Assembly: GCA_037189845.1 (NCBI GenBank)
Contig: JBBCIS010000003.1
Coordinates: 248,001-312,000 of the forward strand
Length of the DNA stretch: 64,000 bases
From: JAMLHH01 sp037189845
Lineage (GTDB): Bacteria > Bacteroidota > Bacteroidia > Chitinophagales > JADIYW01
Reading direction: 5' to 3'
A program made the position numbers and the translations under genes. Positions within the stretch are counted from its first letter, which is position 1, and every line of letters begins with the position of its first letter. This document shows positions 53,097 to 62,179 of this stretch, piece after piece. Below the pieces are notes generated by a model. That model had not been told where the DNA came from, made no database searches, and saw only the letters and a program-made list of their open reading frames with translations.

Positions 53097-53393
53097 TTAA
53101 GACCTGTGAGTAACGAATTTTAGCACTTTGATATAATCAGAGTCATGCAAAGGAGCATTTGACAGCGCTTCTTCTTTAGAAATAGGATGATGGACTACAT
53201 CTTCTCTGACGACATTCACATCATCATTTACATAGATGAGCGGTTCTACATTTTGAGTGTCGATGGCATCTAACTGTTCCATGAAAGTGAGAATTTTTTC
53301 CAAATCCTTTTTAATCTCAACCTTCTCAGCATCATTAAATTCCAGCTTGGATAATTCTGCCAGTTTCACAATCAATTTGTCATCTACTACCAT
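53097..53393 (-). CDS. gatC: Aspartyl/glutamyl-tRNA amidotransferase subunit C
   Basis: The 98-residue protein has VVDDKLIVKLAELSKLEFND, ILTFMEQLDAIDTQNVEPLI and REDVVHHPISKEEALSNAPL, the compact GatC pattern. It bridges GatA and GatB during transamidation of Glu-tRNA(Gln) or Asp-tRNA(Asn). It is separated by nine bases from the ABC ATPase gene. Confidence 0.92.
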   Translation of the reverse strand: MVVDDKLIVKLAELSKLEFNDAEKVEIKKDLEKILTFMEQLDAIDTQNVEPLIYVNDDVNVVREDVVHHPISKEEALSNAPLHDSDYIKVLKFVTHRS

Positions 53394-53536
53394 CCGTGAT
53401 TATTTCGTTTTGCAAATGTACGAGAAAGATAGAACTGACGAAAATTATAAGAAACAATAACATTTTTTAAACCCTTTTATACCGGAACTTTTAAGCAGAT
53501 TATCGTGTTTAAATAAGTTCATTTAAATTCAGCTCT

Positions 53537-53749
53537 ATGAAAAAGAAAAACAGCCTTCAGAAAGCTGTGAAGAAAGCGAGACGGGAGTTAGCTGTCCTTC
53601 ACGGAGCATATGATGGAAGATTTGCTCCCAAAATTATCATCAACAAAAAGAAGGAACATAATAAAAATGCCTGTAGAAATTACAGGCATTTTTTATTTAC
53701 GACACAGACTATTACTATTGGAAATCTTCCAGATTCAAAATCCCTTTAA
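53537..53749 (+). CDS. Small basic protein
   Basis: The 70-residue frame starts MKKKNSLQKAVKKARRELAV and contains LHGAYDGRFAPKIIINKKKE, a very basic, highly patterned N-terminus that looks conserved. The last 25 or so codons run through a terminator hairpin and into the dapF end, so the true protein probably ends near 53660 and a stop has been lost or the frame shifted there. I do not recognise a named family. Confidence 0.55.
   Translation: MKKKNSLQKAVKKARRELAVLHGAYDGRFAPKIIINKKKEHNKNACRNYRHFLFTTQTITIGNLPDSKSL
53663..53693. terminator. Bidirectional terminator between the small basic gene and dapF
   Basis: A perfect 13-bp stem (53663-53675 with 53681-53693) around GAAAT, with A and T runs at its ends; serves both converging genes. 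Confidence 0.8.
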
Positions 53750-54506
53750 AAACAAATTTAGCCGGACCTTCCAGCCAGATATTCGTGTAGCCCTGATTAT
53801 TTTTATCAAAATATACTTTCAGAGGACCGCCTTTCGTATCTAAGTTTACCGGGCCCTTTGAAAGATCAAACTTTTCAGCAATGCTCAGCGCAGCAGCAAC
53901 AGTGCCTGTACCACAGGAGTAAGTTTCATCCTCTACCCCACGCTCATAGGTACGTACAGCACAGATATTATCATTTTTCTCTACAAAATTGACATTGATA
54001 CCTTCTTTTGCAAATCTGTCACTATACCTGACACTTTTACCTCCACTATACATATCTGCATCTGCCAAACCATCTACAAATCTGACATAATGGGGAGATC
54101 CGGTAAACATGATATAATCTGCACCTGATTTTTCTATCTCCTTCACATCTATCATATTCAGCTTGACCAATCCTTCATCATTGATGACATAATCATGAGA
54201 GCCATCTATCGCTATGAACTGACCTTCCTGATTTGCTAGCTGATTCTGAAACACAAAAGCCGAAATACATCTCCCGCCATTACCGCACATAGTACTCTGA
54301 CGACCATCAGAGTTATAGTACACCATTTTAAAATCGAATCCATCAGCATCTTCTACCAGCATCAAACCATCCGCACCAATACCAAATCTTCGGTCACAGA
54401 TACGTTCGATAAGTTTTATGTCGTCCTTTGGAAAAGCCAGCGTTCTGTTATCAATAATAACAAAGTCATTACCAGTCCCCTGAAACTTCTGAAATTCGAA
54501 TTGCAT
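53715..54506 (-). CDS. dapF: Diaminopimelate epimerase
   Basis: The 263-residue enzyme has FQKFQGTGNDFVIIDNRTL, the first catalytic Cys in TMCGNGGRCISAF at about residue 78, NFVEKNDNICAVRTYERGVE, and the second Cys in TYSCGTGTVAAAL. It converts LL- to meso-diaminopimelate for peptidoglycan and lysine. It is monocistronic and faces htrA across a divergent 229-bp promoter region. Confidence 0.95.
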   Translation of the reverse strand: MQFEFQKFQGTGNDFVIIDNRTLAFPKDDIKLIERICDRRFGIGADGLMLVEDADGFDFKMVYYNSDGRQSTMCGNGGRCISAFVFQNQLANQEGQFIAIDGSHDYVINDEGLVKLNMIDVKEIEKSGADYIMFTGSPHYVRFVDGLADADMYSGGKSVRYSDRFAKEGINVNFVEKNDNICAVRTYERGVEDETYSCGTGTVAAALSIAEKFDLSKGPVNLDTKGGPLKVYFDKNNQGYTNIWLEGPAKFVFKGILNLEDFQ

Positions 54507-54735
54507 ACCTCAAAAATTATAAATCTCAAATCTACTGAAATTACCTCTCAATCCTTTCGATCTGCATATTACCAATGTTTCAAAAAATGCCAGATTTACT
54601 TAAAAAATGACAAAAAATCAGTTAACCTTTTTTAACCATACATACTCTGACTTATAAGACAACTTCACATCAAAAGGAACGTATTTTGTACAAGCAGAAA
54701 TCATTGTCAATCACTAGAACAAACTGAAATCAGAT

Positions 54736-56256
54736 ATGAAACAATTTTTTAGCTATTTACTGATAGGCATCATGAGTGGTAGTCTTGTTTTATTGGTACA
54801 CTCAAAAATGTCTTCAAACAACTATAGCACATCTCTTTTAAGTGACGGCAACTCCGATACTTATTCTGTTCCGGCAGCATTTACAAATCTTAACGGAGCT
54901 TTACCATCAGATGCCTTTGTCAGAGCATCGGAAGTAAGTATGCCGGCAGTAGTACACATTACTACCAAGGCAAAAACCAGCAGCAGATATGGTCAGGGAG
55001 GGCAAATGGATCTTTTTGAATATTTTTTCGGAGATCCCTATCAAAGAAGAGGTCAACAGCAATCACCTCAGCAGGATAAGATAGTTCCTCTGGGAGCTGG
55101 TTCGGGAGTGATCATTTCTGCTGACGGCTATATCGTCACTAACAATCACGTAATAGAAGGTGCGGAAGAAATCGAGGTCGTCCTGAATGACAACAGGAGC
55201 TATACTGCGAAAATGATTGGAGCAGACCCTAATACGGATCTGGCACTGATTAAAATTGAACATTCTAATCTCACACCTATCACTTTTGGTAATTCAGATG
55301 CGACTAAAGTCGGTCAGTGGGTACTCGCAGTAGGAAATCCTTTCAATCTTTCATCTACAGTGACAGCAGGTATCATCAGTGCCAAAGCAAGAAATATTAA
55401 CCTTTTACAGCAAAAAGCAGGCACATTTGCTATTGAATCTTTCATTCAGACAGATGCAGCAGTCAACCCGGGTAATAGCGGTGGTGCTCTAGTAGACCTG
55501 AATGGTTCATTAATAGGAATCAACACTGCGATCGCATCTCCATCCGGAGTATACGCAGGCTATGCGTTTGCGATTCCTTCTAATCTGGTAAAAAAAGTCA
55601 TTGAAGACCTGAAAGAATTCGGAACTGTGCAAAGAGGGTACTTGGGTATTGCAATGGGTTCAGTGGATGATAAATTGGCAAAAGAGCTGAATCTTGACAG
55701 AGTAGAAGGCGCTTATATTTCTGATGTACAAAAAGGCAGCGGCGCAGATGATGCAGGACTAAAAGGCGGTGATATTATTACAAAAATCAATGACAGAACG
55801 ATCAAAACTTCTCCTGAATTACAGGAAATTGTAGCGAGATATCGTCCCGGTGATAAAATTCAGGTAGAATATTTAAGAGACAATAAGGTAAAAACAACTG
55901 CTGTCACACTGAAATCCCGTGAAAACAGCACCCAGCTGGCGAGTAAAGAAGAAATCAGCAAAGCTGCAAAAGGTGTTGTAGAGCAATTGGGTATAGAACT
56001 GGAAGCTCTTTCTACATCTGACGCAAGAAAAATGGGATTATCAGGTGGTCTGAAAATTAACAAAATCAACAATGGCATTATCAAAGATAATACGAACATA
56101 AAAGAAGGTTTTATTATCACAGGGATAAACAAAAAGCCGATTACATCGTTAGAAGATTTAGAGACATCATTAAAAGCCAGTCGAGGCGATGGTGTCATGT
56201 TACAAGGTAAATACCCTGGCGAGAATGGTACAAGGTACTACGCATTTGGGTTTTAG
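54736..56256 (+). CDS. htrA: HtrA/DegP-type periplasmic serine protease
   Basis: The 506-residue protein has an N-terminal signal or anchor (residues about 5-22). A trypsin-like domain has the triad His138 (VTNNHVIEG), Asp168 (NTDLALIKI) and Ser248 (VNPGNSGGALV). A first PDZ domain is at about residues 290-385 (RGYLGIAMGSVDDKLAKELN, DDAGLKGGDIITKINDRTI) and a second PDZ at about 400-500. Two PDZ domains make it DegP/DegQ-like, a protease and chaperone for misfolded periplasmic proteins. A strong terminator follows. Confidence 0.93.
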   Translation: MKQFFSYLLIGIMSGSLVLLVHSKMSSNNYSTSLLSDGNSDTYSVPAAFTNLNGALPSDAFVRASEVSMPAVVHITTKAKTSSRYGQGGQMDLFEYFFGDPYQRRGQQQSPQQDKIVPLGAGSGVIISADGYIVTNNHVIEGAEEIEVVLNDNRSYTAKMIGADPNTDLALIKIEHSNLTPITFGNSDATKVGQWVLAVGNPFNLSSTVTAGIISAKARNINLLQQKAGTFAIESFIQTDAAVNPGNSGGALVDLNGSLIGINTAIASPSGVYAGYAFAIPSNLVKKVIEDLKEFGTVQRGYLGIAMGSVDDKLAKELNLDRVEGAYISDVQKGSGADDAGLKGGDIITKINDRTIKTSPELQEIVARYRPGDKIQVEYLRDNKVKTTAVTLKSRENSTQLASKEEISKAAKGVVEQLGIELEALSTSDARKMGLSGGLKINKINNGIIKDNTNIKEGFIITGINKKPITSLEDLETSLKASRGDGVMLQGKYPGENGTRYYAFGF

Positions 56257-56279
56257 TTTTGGTGGTTAAGGTGGTTTAG

Positions 56280-56312
56280 TGTCCCGGCTCGTTAGAGTCG
56301 GGACATGTTTTT
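56280..56312 (+). terminator. Terminator of htrA
   Basis: An 11-bp stem (56280-56290 with 56295-56305, one G-T pair) around GTTA, then TGTTTTTT. Confidence 0.85.
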
Positions 56313-56345
56313 TATAATTCACCTTGAAAAAGATGAAATCATCTG

Positions 56346-57212
56346 CTAATCCTCTCTTCCATTTTCAAACTTCAGCTTTTCTACCAGTTGATGAAAATAA
56401 TCCTTGCTCCAGATTTTAAGAGCTTTGTCATCTTTGATAAAACGAATAACATCATCTTTTACATTATTAATTGAAACAGAATCTATTTTCTCCCTTAACA
56501 GCTGCCGGATTTCTTCTGTTGAGATAACATCTTTATTCCAATCATCTGTACTTTTAGCTCTCTGTAAAAAATGTCCTACATCCAATGGAATGCCTTTTTT
56601 GATATACCATTCCAAATCATACCAATCCCGCCCCTTGACCCTGTTTTTCCATTTTCTGAACAACAGAGCATGCATTTTACCTGCAAACAAACTTGGACGG
56701 GTGTAACATTTTACATAGAAAGAAAAAGGGCGAAGCAGTAACTTTTCTTCTGTCTCAAACCCAGGTGGCGGCTCACAATCTACTTCTATCTTTATTTTGA
56801 TGGTTTTATTGGATTTAATGCCGGCTTGCCTGACGATATCTTCCAGAACCAATTCTTTCCAAATCGTCTCCGATTTAAGAAATGCAGATTCAACTTTCGT
56901 TTTTATCTTCTTATCTTTTTCCCGGATACTCACCGTCATCCCCACCGCTTCAAACTCTGTAAGAACTGCCTTGAAATAAGGTTCAAGAGAAAAATCAGGT
57001 ACAGCTTCCAGCAAAGAAAAATCCAAGTCTTCAGAAAACCTGTCCAGATTATAAAAAATGCGCAATGCTGTACCTCCGTAAAAGGCAGCTTTACCGAAAA
57101 AATCAGTGCGGGACAAACCTGCAAGTACTATTTCCTGCATAATTTCACGCAAAGCAGATAATGTTTCCTCTTCATTAACCGGATTATATTCTGCTATCCA
57201 GTCTTTTATCAT
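56346..57212 (-). CDS. AbiEii-type nucleotidyltransferase toxin
   Basis: The 288-residue protein has the AbiEii/AbiGii nucleotidyltransferase motifs: FYGGTALRIFYNLDRFSEDL followed by DFSLLE, the downstream IKIKIEVDCEPPPGF, and GKMHALLFRKWKNRVKGRDW with YDLEWY. This is the toxin of type IV toxin-antitoxin AbiE systems, which block phage by transferring nucleotides to tRNA-like targets. It overlaps the antitoxin gene by four bases, the normal arrangement. Confidence 0.9.
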   Translation of the reverse strand: MIKDWIAEYNPVNEEETLSALREIMQEIVLAGLSRTDFFGKAAFYGGTALRIFYNLDRFSEDLDFSLLEAVPDFSLEPYFKAVLTEFEAVGMTVSIREKDKKIKTKVESAFLKSETIWKELVLEDIVRQAGIKSNKTIKIKIEVDCEPPPGFETEEKLLLRPFSFYVKCYTRPSLFAGKMHALLFRKWKNRVKGRDWYDLEWYIKKGIPLDVGHFLQRAKSTDDWNKDVISTEEIRQLLREKIDSVSINNVKDDVIRFIKDDKALKIWSKDYFHQLVEKLKFENGRED

Positions 57213-57847
57213 AATACTTCGAGCATTTTAACCAGCATTGTAAGGCTATTTTTTTTAGGAGCATCGCCTATCCACGAACGAATAACAGACAAATCCAATC
57301 TTCGCAATACATCTTCGTCCATGCGCATATCATCCAACAAAAACTCCTGTGCCTGATGCACACTTCTGAGCAAAATGCCGGAGGTTAATATTATTTTGTC
57401 ACAGATGGCTTTTTCAGGAGAAGCAACCAATGCAGTCTGTTGCGAAGCCAATCTCACACTCCTGATTCCAAAAGAATAATAAGGTGCTGCCAAATGCTGA
57501 TAACTAAATCTGCCTACCGGATTGATATAGGTTTTGGAGGTCTTCAATGTAACAGAACTAATCTCATACACACGCTCAGGAATCACACCCCAATACCACA
57601 GTGCTGATTCTAAAGAAACATAGCTCGGGCCTCTCAGATGATTTGCTATCAGAAATGGCTCAGGAACCGGCAAATCAGCCTCAGGTCCCGGAATATAAAG
57701 CCCTCTTCTGACAGACTGAAGCTCTCCGCTTTTTAAAAGCTCACTGATTTTATCATTAGGACGGCCATACTCTGCAAGGGCTTCTGCTACTATTTGATGA
57801 GTAACCGGAGCTACTACATATTTTTTTATTTTCTTCCTGAATGACAT
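57209..57847 (-). CDS. AbiEi-type antitoxin/transcriptional regulator
   Basis: The 212-residue protein has an N-terminal winged helix (VTHQIVAEALAEYGRPNDKI, SGELQSVRRGLYIPG) and a C-terminal domain with YVSLESALWYWGVIPERVYE and ATPEKAICDKI-type wording (ASPEKAICDKIILTSG). This fits the AbiEi_4-like antitoxin. It should bind the palindromes just upstream and repress the pair. Confidence 0.9.
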   Translation of the reverse strand: MSFRKKIKKYVVAPVTHQIVAEALAEYGRPNDKISELLKSGELQSVRRGLYIPGPEADLPVPEPFLIANHLRGPSYVSLESALWYWGVIPERVYEISSVTLKTSKTYINPVGRFSYQHLAAPYYSFGIRSVRLASQQTALVASPEKAICDKIILTSGILLRSVHQAQEFLLDDMRMDEDVLRRLDLSVIRSWIGDAPKKNSLTMLVKMLEVL

Positions 57848-57866
57848 TATGTAAATTTACAACACA

Positions 57867-57889
57867 ATAATCGGATTTTTTCCGATTAT
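57867..57889. promoter_or_regulatory. AbiEi operator candidate, site 1
   Basis: A 9-5-9 palindrome with arms ATAATCGGA and TCCGATTAT around TTTTT ends 19 bp upstream of the abiEi start. It shares its arms with site 2. Confidence 0.65.
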
Positions 57890-57930
57890 ATACAAGTATT
57901 TTCACAATTTATTGAAAAATTTTAATTACT

Positions 57931-57951
57931 TAATCGGAAAAAATCCGATTA
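57931..57951. promoter_or_regulatory. AbiEi operator candidate, site 2
   Basis: An 8-5-8 palindrome TAATCGGA-AAAAA-TCCGATTA whose centre is 63 bp from site 1. The T5 and A5 spacers make the two sites reverse complements of each other. The rest of 57848-58123 holds no supported gene. Confidence 0.65.
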
Positions 57952-58123
57952 TCTTATCATTATTTTACAATCAATATCGCACATGCAATTATTTAAGAAT
58001 TCAAATTATCATAAACGGAAGAATAAATCGTTTTTTACCATACAGAAAAATCAAATTAATTTCAATTTACGGCAACATACAAACCTTATCTTTATGTACT
58101 TAAAAACTCAGATTTAAACTGAT

Positions 58124-58750
58124 ATGAGACAACTCAGCAAAGGACATGAAATCGCCAATACTCTGACCCATCTGGCAGGAATTATTTTGTTTTTGTCTTT
58201 TCTCCCTTCATTATTTATCAAAATGATGAACGATGATAATTTCACTTATTTGTGGTCAGTAGCTGTTTTTACATTCGGATTGATGATGGTATATGGCTCA
58301 TCAACGCTATATCATTATGTAGAAAAAGATTCACTCAAAAAAACCATGAGAATCTGGGACCATGCATCCATATATCTTTTGATTGGCGGCACATATACAC
58401 CACTGATAGCTAAATTTTTGCCATTTGACCAGGCAATGTGGTTTTTAATTATCATGTGGTCAGTAATAGCTGTTGGAGTGATTTTAAAAATATTTTTCAC
58501 CGGAAAATTCGAAGCTTTTTCTGTAATCAGCTATCTCGCTTTAGGCTGGATGGCAGTTTTCGTTTTTAAAGATTTTGTTCAGGCAGCTCCGGAAAATGTT
58601 CAGTATCTGATTCTGTTCGGAGGATTATCCTACACCTTTGGAGTCATCTTTTACGCATGGCATAAGATTCCATATAATCATGCCATCTGGCATTTATTTG
58701 TTCTTTCTGGTAGTACATTTCACTTTTTTGCTATTCACCAGAGCTTTTAG
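58124..58750 (+). CDS. Hemolysin III/PAQR-family membrane protein
   Basis: The 208-residue protein has seven predicted helices and the family motifs SKGHEIANTLTHLAGIILFL, YGSSTLYHYVEKDSLKKTMR, WDHASIYLLIGGTYTPLI, and the C-terminal HAIWHLFVLSGSTFHFFAI. The conserved Ser-His-Asp and two C-terminal His form the zinc site in PAQR proteins. The family includes Bacillus hemolysin III and eukaryotic PAQR hydrolases; the bacterial function is probably lipid or membrane stress related. Its stop abuts the start of the next gene. Confidence 0.9.
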   Translation: MRQLSKGHEIANTLTHLAGIILFLSFLPSLFIKMMNDDNFTYLWSVAVFTFGLMMVYGSSTLYHYVEKDSLKKTMRIWDHASIYLLIGGTYTPLIAKFLPFDQAMWFLIIMWSVIAVGVILKIFFTGKFEAFSVISYLALGWMAVFVFKDFVQAAPENVQYLILFGGLSYTFGVIFYAWHKIPYNHAIWHLFVLSGSTFHFFAIHQSF

Positions 58751-59305
58751 ATGACTGTAAAAACTCACACAGGCTCGAGCCTCCATTTTATAGCCTGTAT
58801 ACCCGAACCTTCTATAGAACAGGAACTGCATGCTTTTAAATTAGAGCTACTCGAAAAATACCAATGCAAAGCAGCCTTAAAATCTCCTGCACACATCACA
58901 TTGATCCCTCCGTTTCCCTGGCCCAATTTTCAGGATGAAAAAATCATAGAACATTTCAAGGTATTTCAGAGCAATATTTCTCCGTTTGAAGTCATCATAG
59001 ATGGATTCTGCACGTTTAGAACCCAGGTTTTTTATGCAAAACCGGTTGATCAGCCCATCTTATTCAAACTGCAATCTGAAATCAGAGATTACTTTGAGCC
59101 GATACTGAAAGATAAACTCAAAAACAAATTTCAGTTTCACCCTCATATTACTCTTGCAAACAGAGATCTGAAAGCAGGAGATTTACCACAAATTATACAG
59201 GAATTCTCAGAGAAAAACTATAAGGTATCTATACCCATGAAATCTGTTTCTCTTCTAAAGCACAATGGCTCCAAATGGGATGTCATATCCGAAACCAAAC
59301 TTTAA
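58751..59305 (+). CDS. 2H phosphoesterase/2'-5' RNA ligase family protein
   Basis: The 184-residue protein has the two HxT motifs of the 2H superfamily: SPAHITLIPPFPW at about residues 50-62 and FHPHITLANRDLKAG at about 130-144. Catalysis by these His pairs hydrolyses or ligates 2'-5' or cyclic phosphodiester bonds. The substrate is unknown. The ATG at 58751 immediately follows the hemolysin-III stop, so the two are cotranscribed. Confidence 0.88.
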   Translation: MTVKTHTGSSLHFIACIPEPSIEQELHAFKLELLEKYQCKAALKSPAHITLIPPFPWPNFQDEKIIEHFKVFQSNISPFEVIIDGFCTFRTQVFYAKPVDQPILFKLQSEIRDYFEPILKDKLKNKFQFHPHITLANRDLKAGDLPQIIQEFSEKNYKVSIPMKSVSLLKHNGSKWDVISETKL

Positions 59306-59536
59306 TATCATTTGAATATCTGTAGTTATCGGAAGGCCTATCGGGACCCCGGCATTTACTTATAAGCTTTTCAGTTTGGACGATTAAAAGCTATAATTGG
59401 TATCATTTCACTTTCATGACAGATTGGACAACTACTGGGTTATTACAGTCCAAAACAAATAATGTTTTTTTAATCAATATAACACTGTCTAATGCAGTTA
59501 TAGAGAGTAACTTAGCGCCCGATTTCTATTGGAAGA

Positions 59537-60814
59537 ATGTTGGATGTCGTTATTATAGGAGCAGGGCTTTCAGGGCTTTCAGCGGCATATCATTTGCAAT
59601 CAAAAGGCTATAAAGTAGCTGTATATGAAGCAAATGGTAAAGTCGGAGGGCGTTGTAAATCAGATTATATTGATGGTTTTATCCTGGACAGAGGCTTACA
59701 TTTTTTTCAAAAGGGTTTTGAAGAATCAAAAACAGTATTTGATTACAGAACCTTACGAATGGAGTCCGTTTATCCGGGAGTGATGTTACATTATAATAAC
59801 AATTTTCACTTAGTCACCAATCCAATCAAAAGAATCGGAGACTCTCTTTCTCTGGCTTTTCTACCATTTATGTCTTTCAGAGATAAAATGAAAATGGGCA
59901 CTTTTCTGACTTATCTGATGACAAGTACGGATGATCATTTCAAAAAGCTGAAGGATATCAGCACAAGAGCTTTTTTGGAGTCCAGAGGTTTCAGCAAACA
60001 ATTAATTGAGTCCTTTTTCCGCCCCTTACATCAGGCCATTTTCTTAGATAAATCACTGAGCACATCTGCATATATTTTTGCTTCAATGATGAAAAATTTT
60101 TCATTTGAAGAGAGTGCTATTCCTGCTTATGGTATCGGAAGCATTGCTGTGCAACTAGCAGAAAAATTAAAAGAAAATACTGTAAAGCTTCATTCCAGGG
60201 TCAAACAAATTTTTGATGACGGAATAGAGCTGGCAACCGGGGAGTTTATTGCTGCCAAAAATGTCATTATCAGCATACCTCCACATGAAATTGAAAAAAT
60301 CATTCCGGAATACAAATCTGACTTAAGCTTTAATCAGGTTACCTGCATGTATTTTGCTACCAAAACACCTCCTGTCAACACTCCTATCCTTCTGCTCAAT
60401 GGCCAGAATCAAGGCATCGTCAACCATGTTTTTGTACCTTCTACCATACAGCCATCTTATGCTCCTCCGGGATCACACCTGGTAAGTGTTACACTGGATC
60501 TGAATGAAGACAAAGAGGATGACGAATTGATTGATGAAGTGCTGAAGGAATTAATTGACTGGTTTGGTGTAAAAGTAAATGACTGGGTTCATCTGAAAAC
60601 TTATCATATACCGCATGCACAACCCAACGTGCAGTGCTATCATGATTATAAACAATTTGAAGAAAGAGATGGTATTTTCTACTGTGGCGATTATCTTTCT
60701 TACGGATCTGTCAACAATGCAATTCTGAGTGGAAAAAGTGCTGCTGAAGCTGTAATTGGTCATCTGAACGATGGCAGCAAAAAAAGATCTTTTACAAAGA
60801 GCTTATTCTCCTAA
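59537..60814 (+). CDS. FAD-dependent amine oxidase/phytoene-desaturase-like protein
   Basis: The 425-residue flavoprotein starts with the dinucleotide motif VVIIGAGLSGLSAAYHLQSK, then VYEANGKVGGRCKSDYIDGF and a C-terminal FAD motif FYCGDYLSYGSVNNAILSGK. This is the amine oxidase/protoporphyrinogen oxidase/carotenoid desaturase fold. No substrate is indicated by neighbours. It is convergent with the alpha/beta hydrolase, whose 3' end overlaps it by 12 bp. The 59306-59536 gap upstream holds no gene I can support. Confidence 0.85.
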   Translation: MLDVVIIGAGLSGLSAAYHLQSKGYKVAVYEANGKVGGRCKSDYIDGFILDRGLHFFQKGFEESKTVFDYRTLRMESVYPGVMLHYNNNFHLVTNPIKRIGDSLSLAFLPFMSFRDKMKMGTFLTYLMTSTDDHFKKLKDISTRAFLESRGFSKQLIESFFRPLHQAIFLDKSLSTSAYIFASMMKNFSFEESAIPAYGIGSIAVQLAEKLKENTVKLHSRVKQIFDDGIELATGEFIAAKNVIISIPPHEIEKIIPEYKSDLSFNQVTCMYFATKTPPVNTPILLLNGQNQGIVNHVFVPSTIQPSYAPPGSHLVSVTLDLNEDKEDDELIDEVLKELIDWFGVKVNDWVHLKTYHIPHAQPNVQCYHDYKQFEERDGIFYCGDYLSYGSVNNAILSGKSAAEAVIGHLNDGSKKRSFTKSLFS

Positions 60815-61567
60815 AATTTTTATCAAAAGCTGAAAGAAATATTCCGGCTGTTCGGAATGCACCCAATGCCCTGCATTCGGAACGACATATAATTGTGCCT
60901 GTGGAAAATACTTCCGATATGTATCCAGTTCTTCTGCTTTTATATAATCGCTGTTTTCTCCTTTGATAAATGAAGTTTTACCGGCAAAACTTTTATCCGC
61001 CAGTGGACTATCCATCAAATCTTTGTACACTTTATATAATACCTTTACATTTGGTTTCCAAAAGAATCCATTCGAATCACGTCCCAGATTTTTCATCATC
61101 AGCTGTACTATTTTCTGAGAGTGAATTTTCTCCGAAAAAATATCTTCTACTTCTTTTCTTTCTGAATACAATTCAGGCCGGATATCCAGCATGGCTTCCA
61201 GAATCGGAATATGATCTCCTTCATAAGGTTTAGGGCCAATATCTACAATGACCAGCTGATCGGTAAATTCCGGGTACTCCAGAGCAAAATTCATTGCAAC
61301 CTTCCCACCCATAGAATGTCCCACAATATGTGCATGAGTCAAGCCTTGCTGATTCATAAAATCTTTGAGATCATTCGCCATGATCTGATAATTCATTTCC
61401 TCTGAATGCGGGGAACGGCCATGATTTCTATGATCGATGATCCATACACGATACGTTTCAGATAATTGACGGGCGATGGTTTGCCAGTTGTCCAATGAGC
61501 CCAATAACCCGTGCAGAATAATGACATCTTCACCAATATCACCAAAAACTTTATAATTGAGCTCCAC
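60803..61567 (-). CDS. Alpha/beta hydrolase (YbfF-like esterase)
   Basis: The 254-residue enzyme has the HG loop ILHGLLGSLDNWQTIARQLS, VWIIDHRNHGRSPHSEEMNY, the nucleophile elbow IVGHSMGGKVAMNFAL (Ser at about residue 91) and the catalytic His in VPNAGHWVHSEQPEYF. This wording is close to YbfF-type acyl-CoA or short-ester hydrolases. It is transcribed toward the FAD protein and overlaps its end. Confidence 0.88.
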   Translation of the reverse strand: MELNYKVFGDIGEDVIILHGLLGSLDNWQTIARQLSETYRVWIIDHRNHGRSPHSEEMNYQIMANDLKDFMNQQGLTHAHIVGHSMGGKVAMNFALEYPEFTDQLVIVDIGPKPYEGDHIPILEAMLDIRPELYSERKEVEDIFSEKIHSQKIVQLMMKNLGRDSNGFFWKPNVKVLYKVYKDLMDSPLADKSFAGKTSFIKGENSDYIKAEELDTYRKYFPQAQLYVVPNAGHWVHSEQPEYFFQLLIKILGE

Positions 61568-61584
61568 CCCGAGATTTTTTATAT

Positions 61585-61914
61585 TTACTCATCATCATAA
61601 AACAGTCTTTTCTCCCAAAGACCCGTGTCTCTGGATGTATGAAATATTGCAAAAACTCTTATAAGATCATCTTGTTCAACATATTGATAATGAATACCAA
61701 ATGGAAAGGTTTTTAAGAAACAAATCCTCTTTGAATCGTATCTCACCTCAAAAATTAAAGGATTAATAAGTATAAGCTTTATCGCACTTCTATACTCTTT
61801 TAAAAAAGCAGATACTAAATCTATACGAATACCAGAGTACCATCGCCTGATTTCTTTTAAGTCATCTTGTACTGAACGAGAATAAATAATTCTACTTTTC
61901 ACTTTCCAATTCAT
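61585..61914 (-). CDS. RelE/ParE-family toxin
   Basis: The 109-residue protein has YSRSVQDDLKEIRRWYSGIR, FEVRYDSKRICFLKTFPFGI and HYQYVEQDDLIRVFAIFHTS, the ParE-like strand-helix pattern. It overlaps the upstream antitoxin gene by 23 bp. It would act on gyrase (ParE) or mRNA (RelE); the sequence does not decide. It is slightly longer than typical members. Confidence 0.78.
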   Translation of the reverse strand: MNWKVKSRIIYSRSVQDDLKEIRRWYSGIRIDLVSAFLKEYRSAIKLILINPLIFEVRYDSKRICFLKTFPFGIHYQYVEQDDLIRVFAIFHTSRDTGLWEKRLFYDDE

Positions 61915-62125
61915 TTAAGAAAGTTTCCATTTCGTCCTCATTCATTATATTTTCAGGATTACTCATCATTTCCCTTTCTCTTCTTAAAACTTCCTTCTTC
62001 TGCCACTCAGGAATATCAGAAGCATACCTATCTTTCAGAAAAATCACATAATCATTTACCTGATCTAAAAGATTTTCAGGAAGATCTTTAATGTTATTTT
62101 CCAACTCTTTTATTGTGACTCCCAT
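61892..62125 (-). CDS. Antitoxin of the ParE-like pair
   Basis: The 77-residue acidic protein starts MGVTIKELENNIKDLPENLL and contains DQVNDYVIFLKDRYASDIPE, followed by a charged helical tail ending FLNELESEK. The N-terminus resembles DUF2281-type antitoxins. Gene order (antitoxin first, overlapping the toxin) supports the call. Confidence 0.72.
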   Translation of the reverse strand: MGVTIKELENNIKDLPENLLDQVNDYVIFLKDRYASDIPEWQKKEVLRREREMMSNPENIMNEDEMETFLNELESEK

Positions 62126-62179
62126 CTGACATGCTTTTATTCAATATACAAATAATCCAGAAGATTAAATAACCAATCT

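Noticed and set aside
57912..58103. Plus-strand 63-codon frame between AbiE and hemolysin III
   Set aside because: It runs across the second AbiEi palindrome and has no family resemblance.
59416..59613. Plus-strand frame before the FAD oxidoreductase
   Set aside because: It overlaps the well-supported flavoprotein start in another frame and has no motif.
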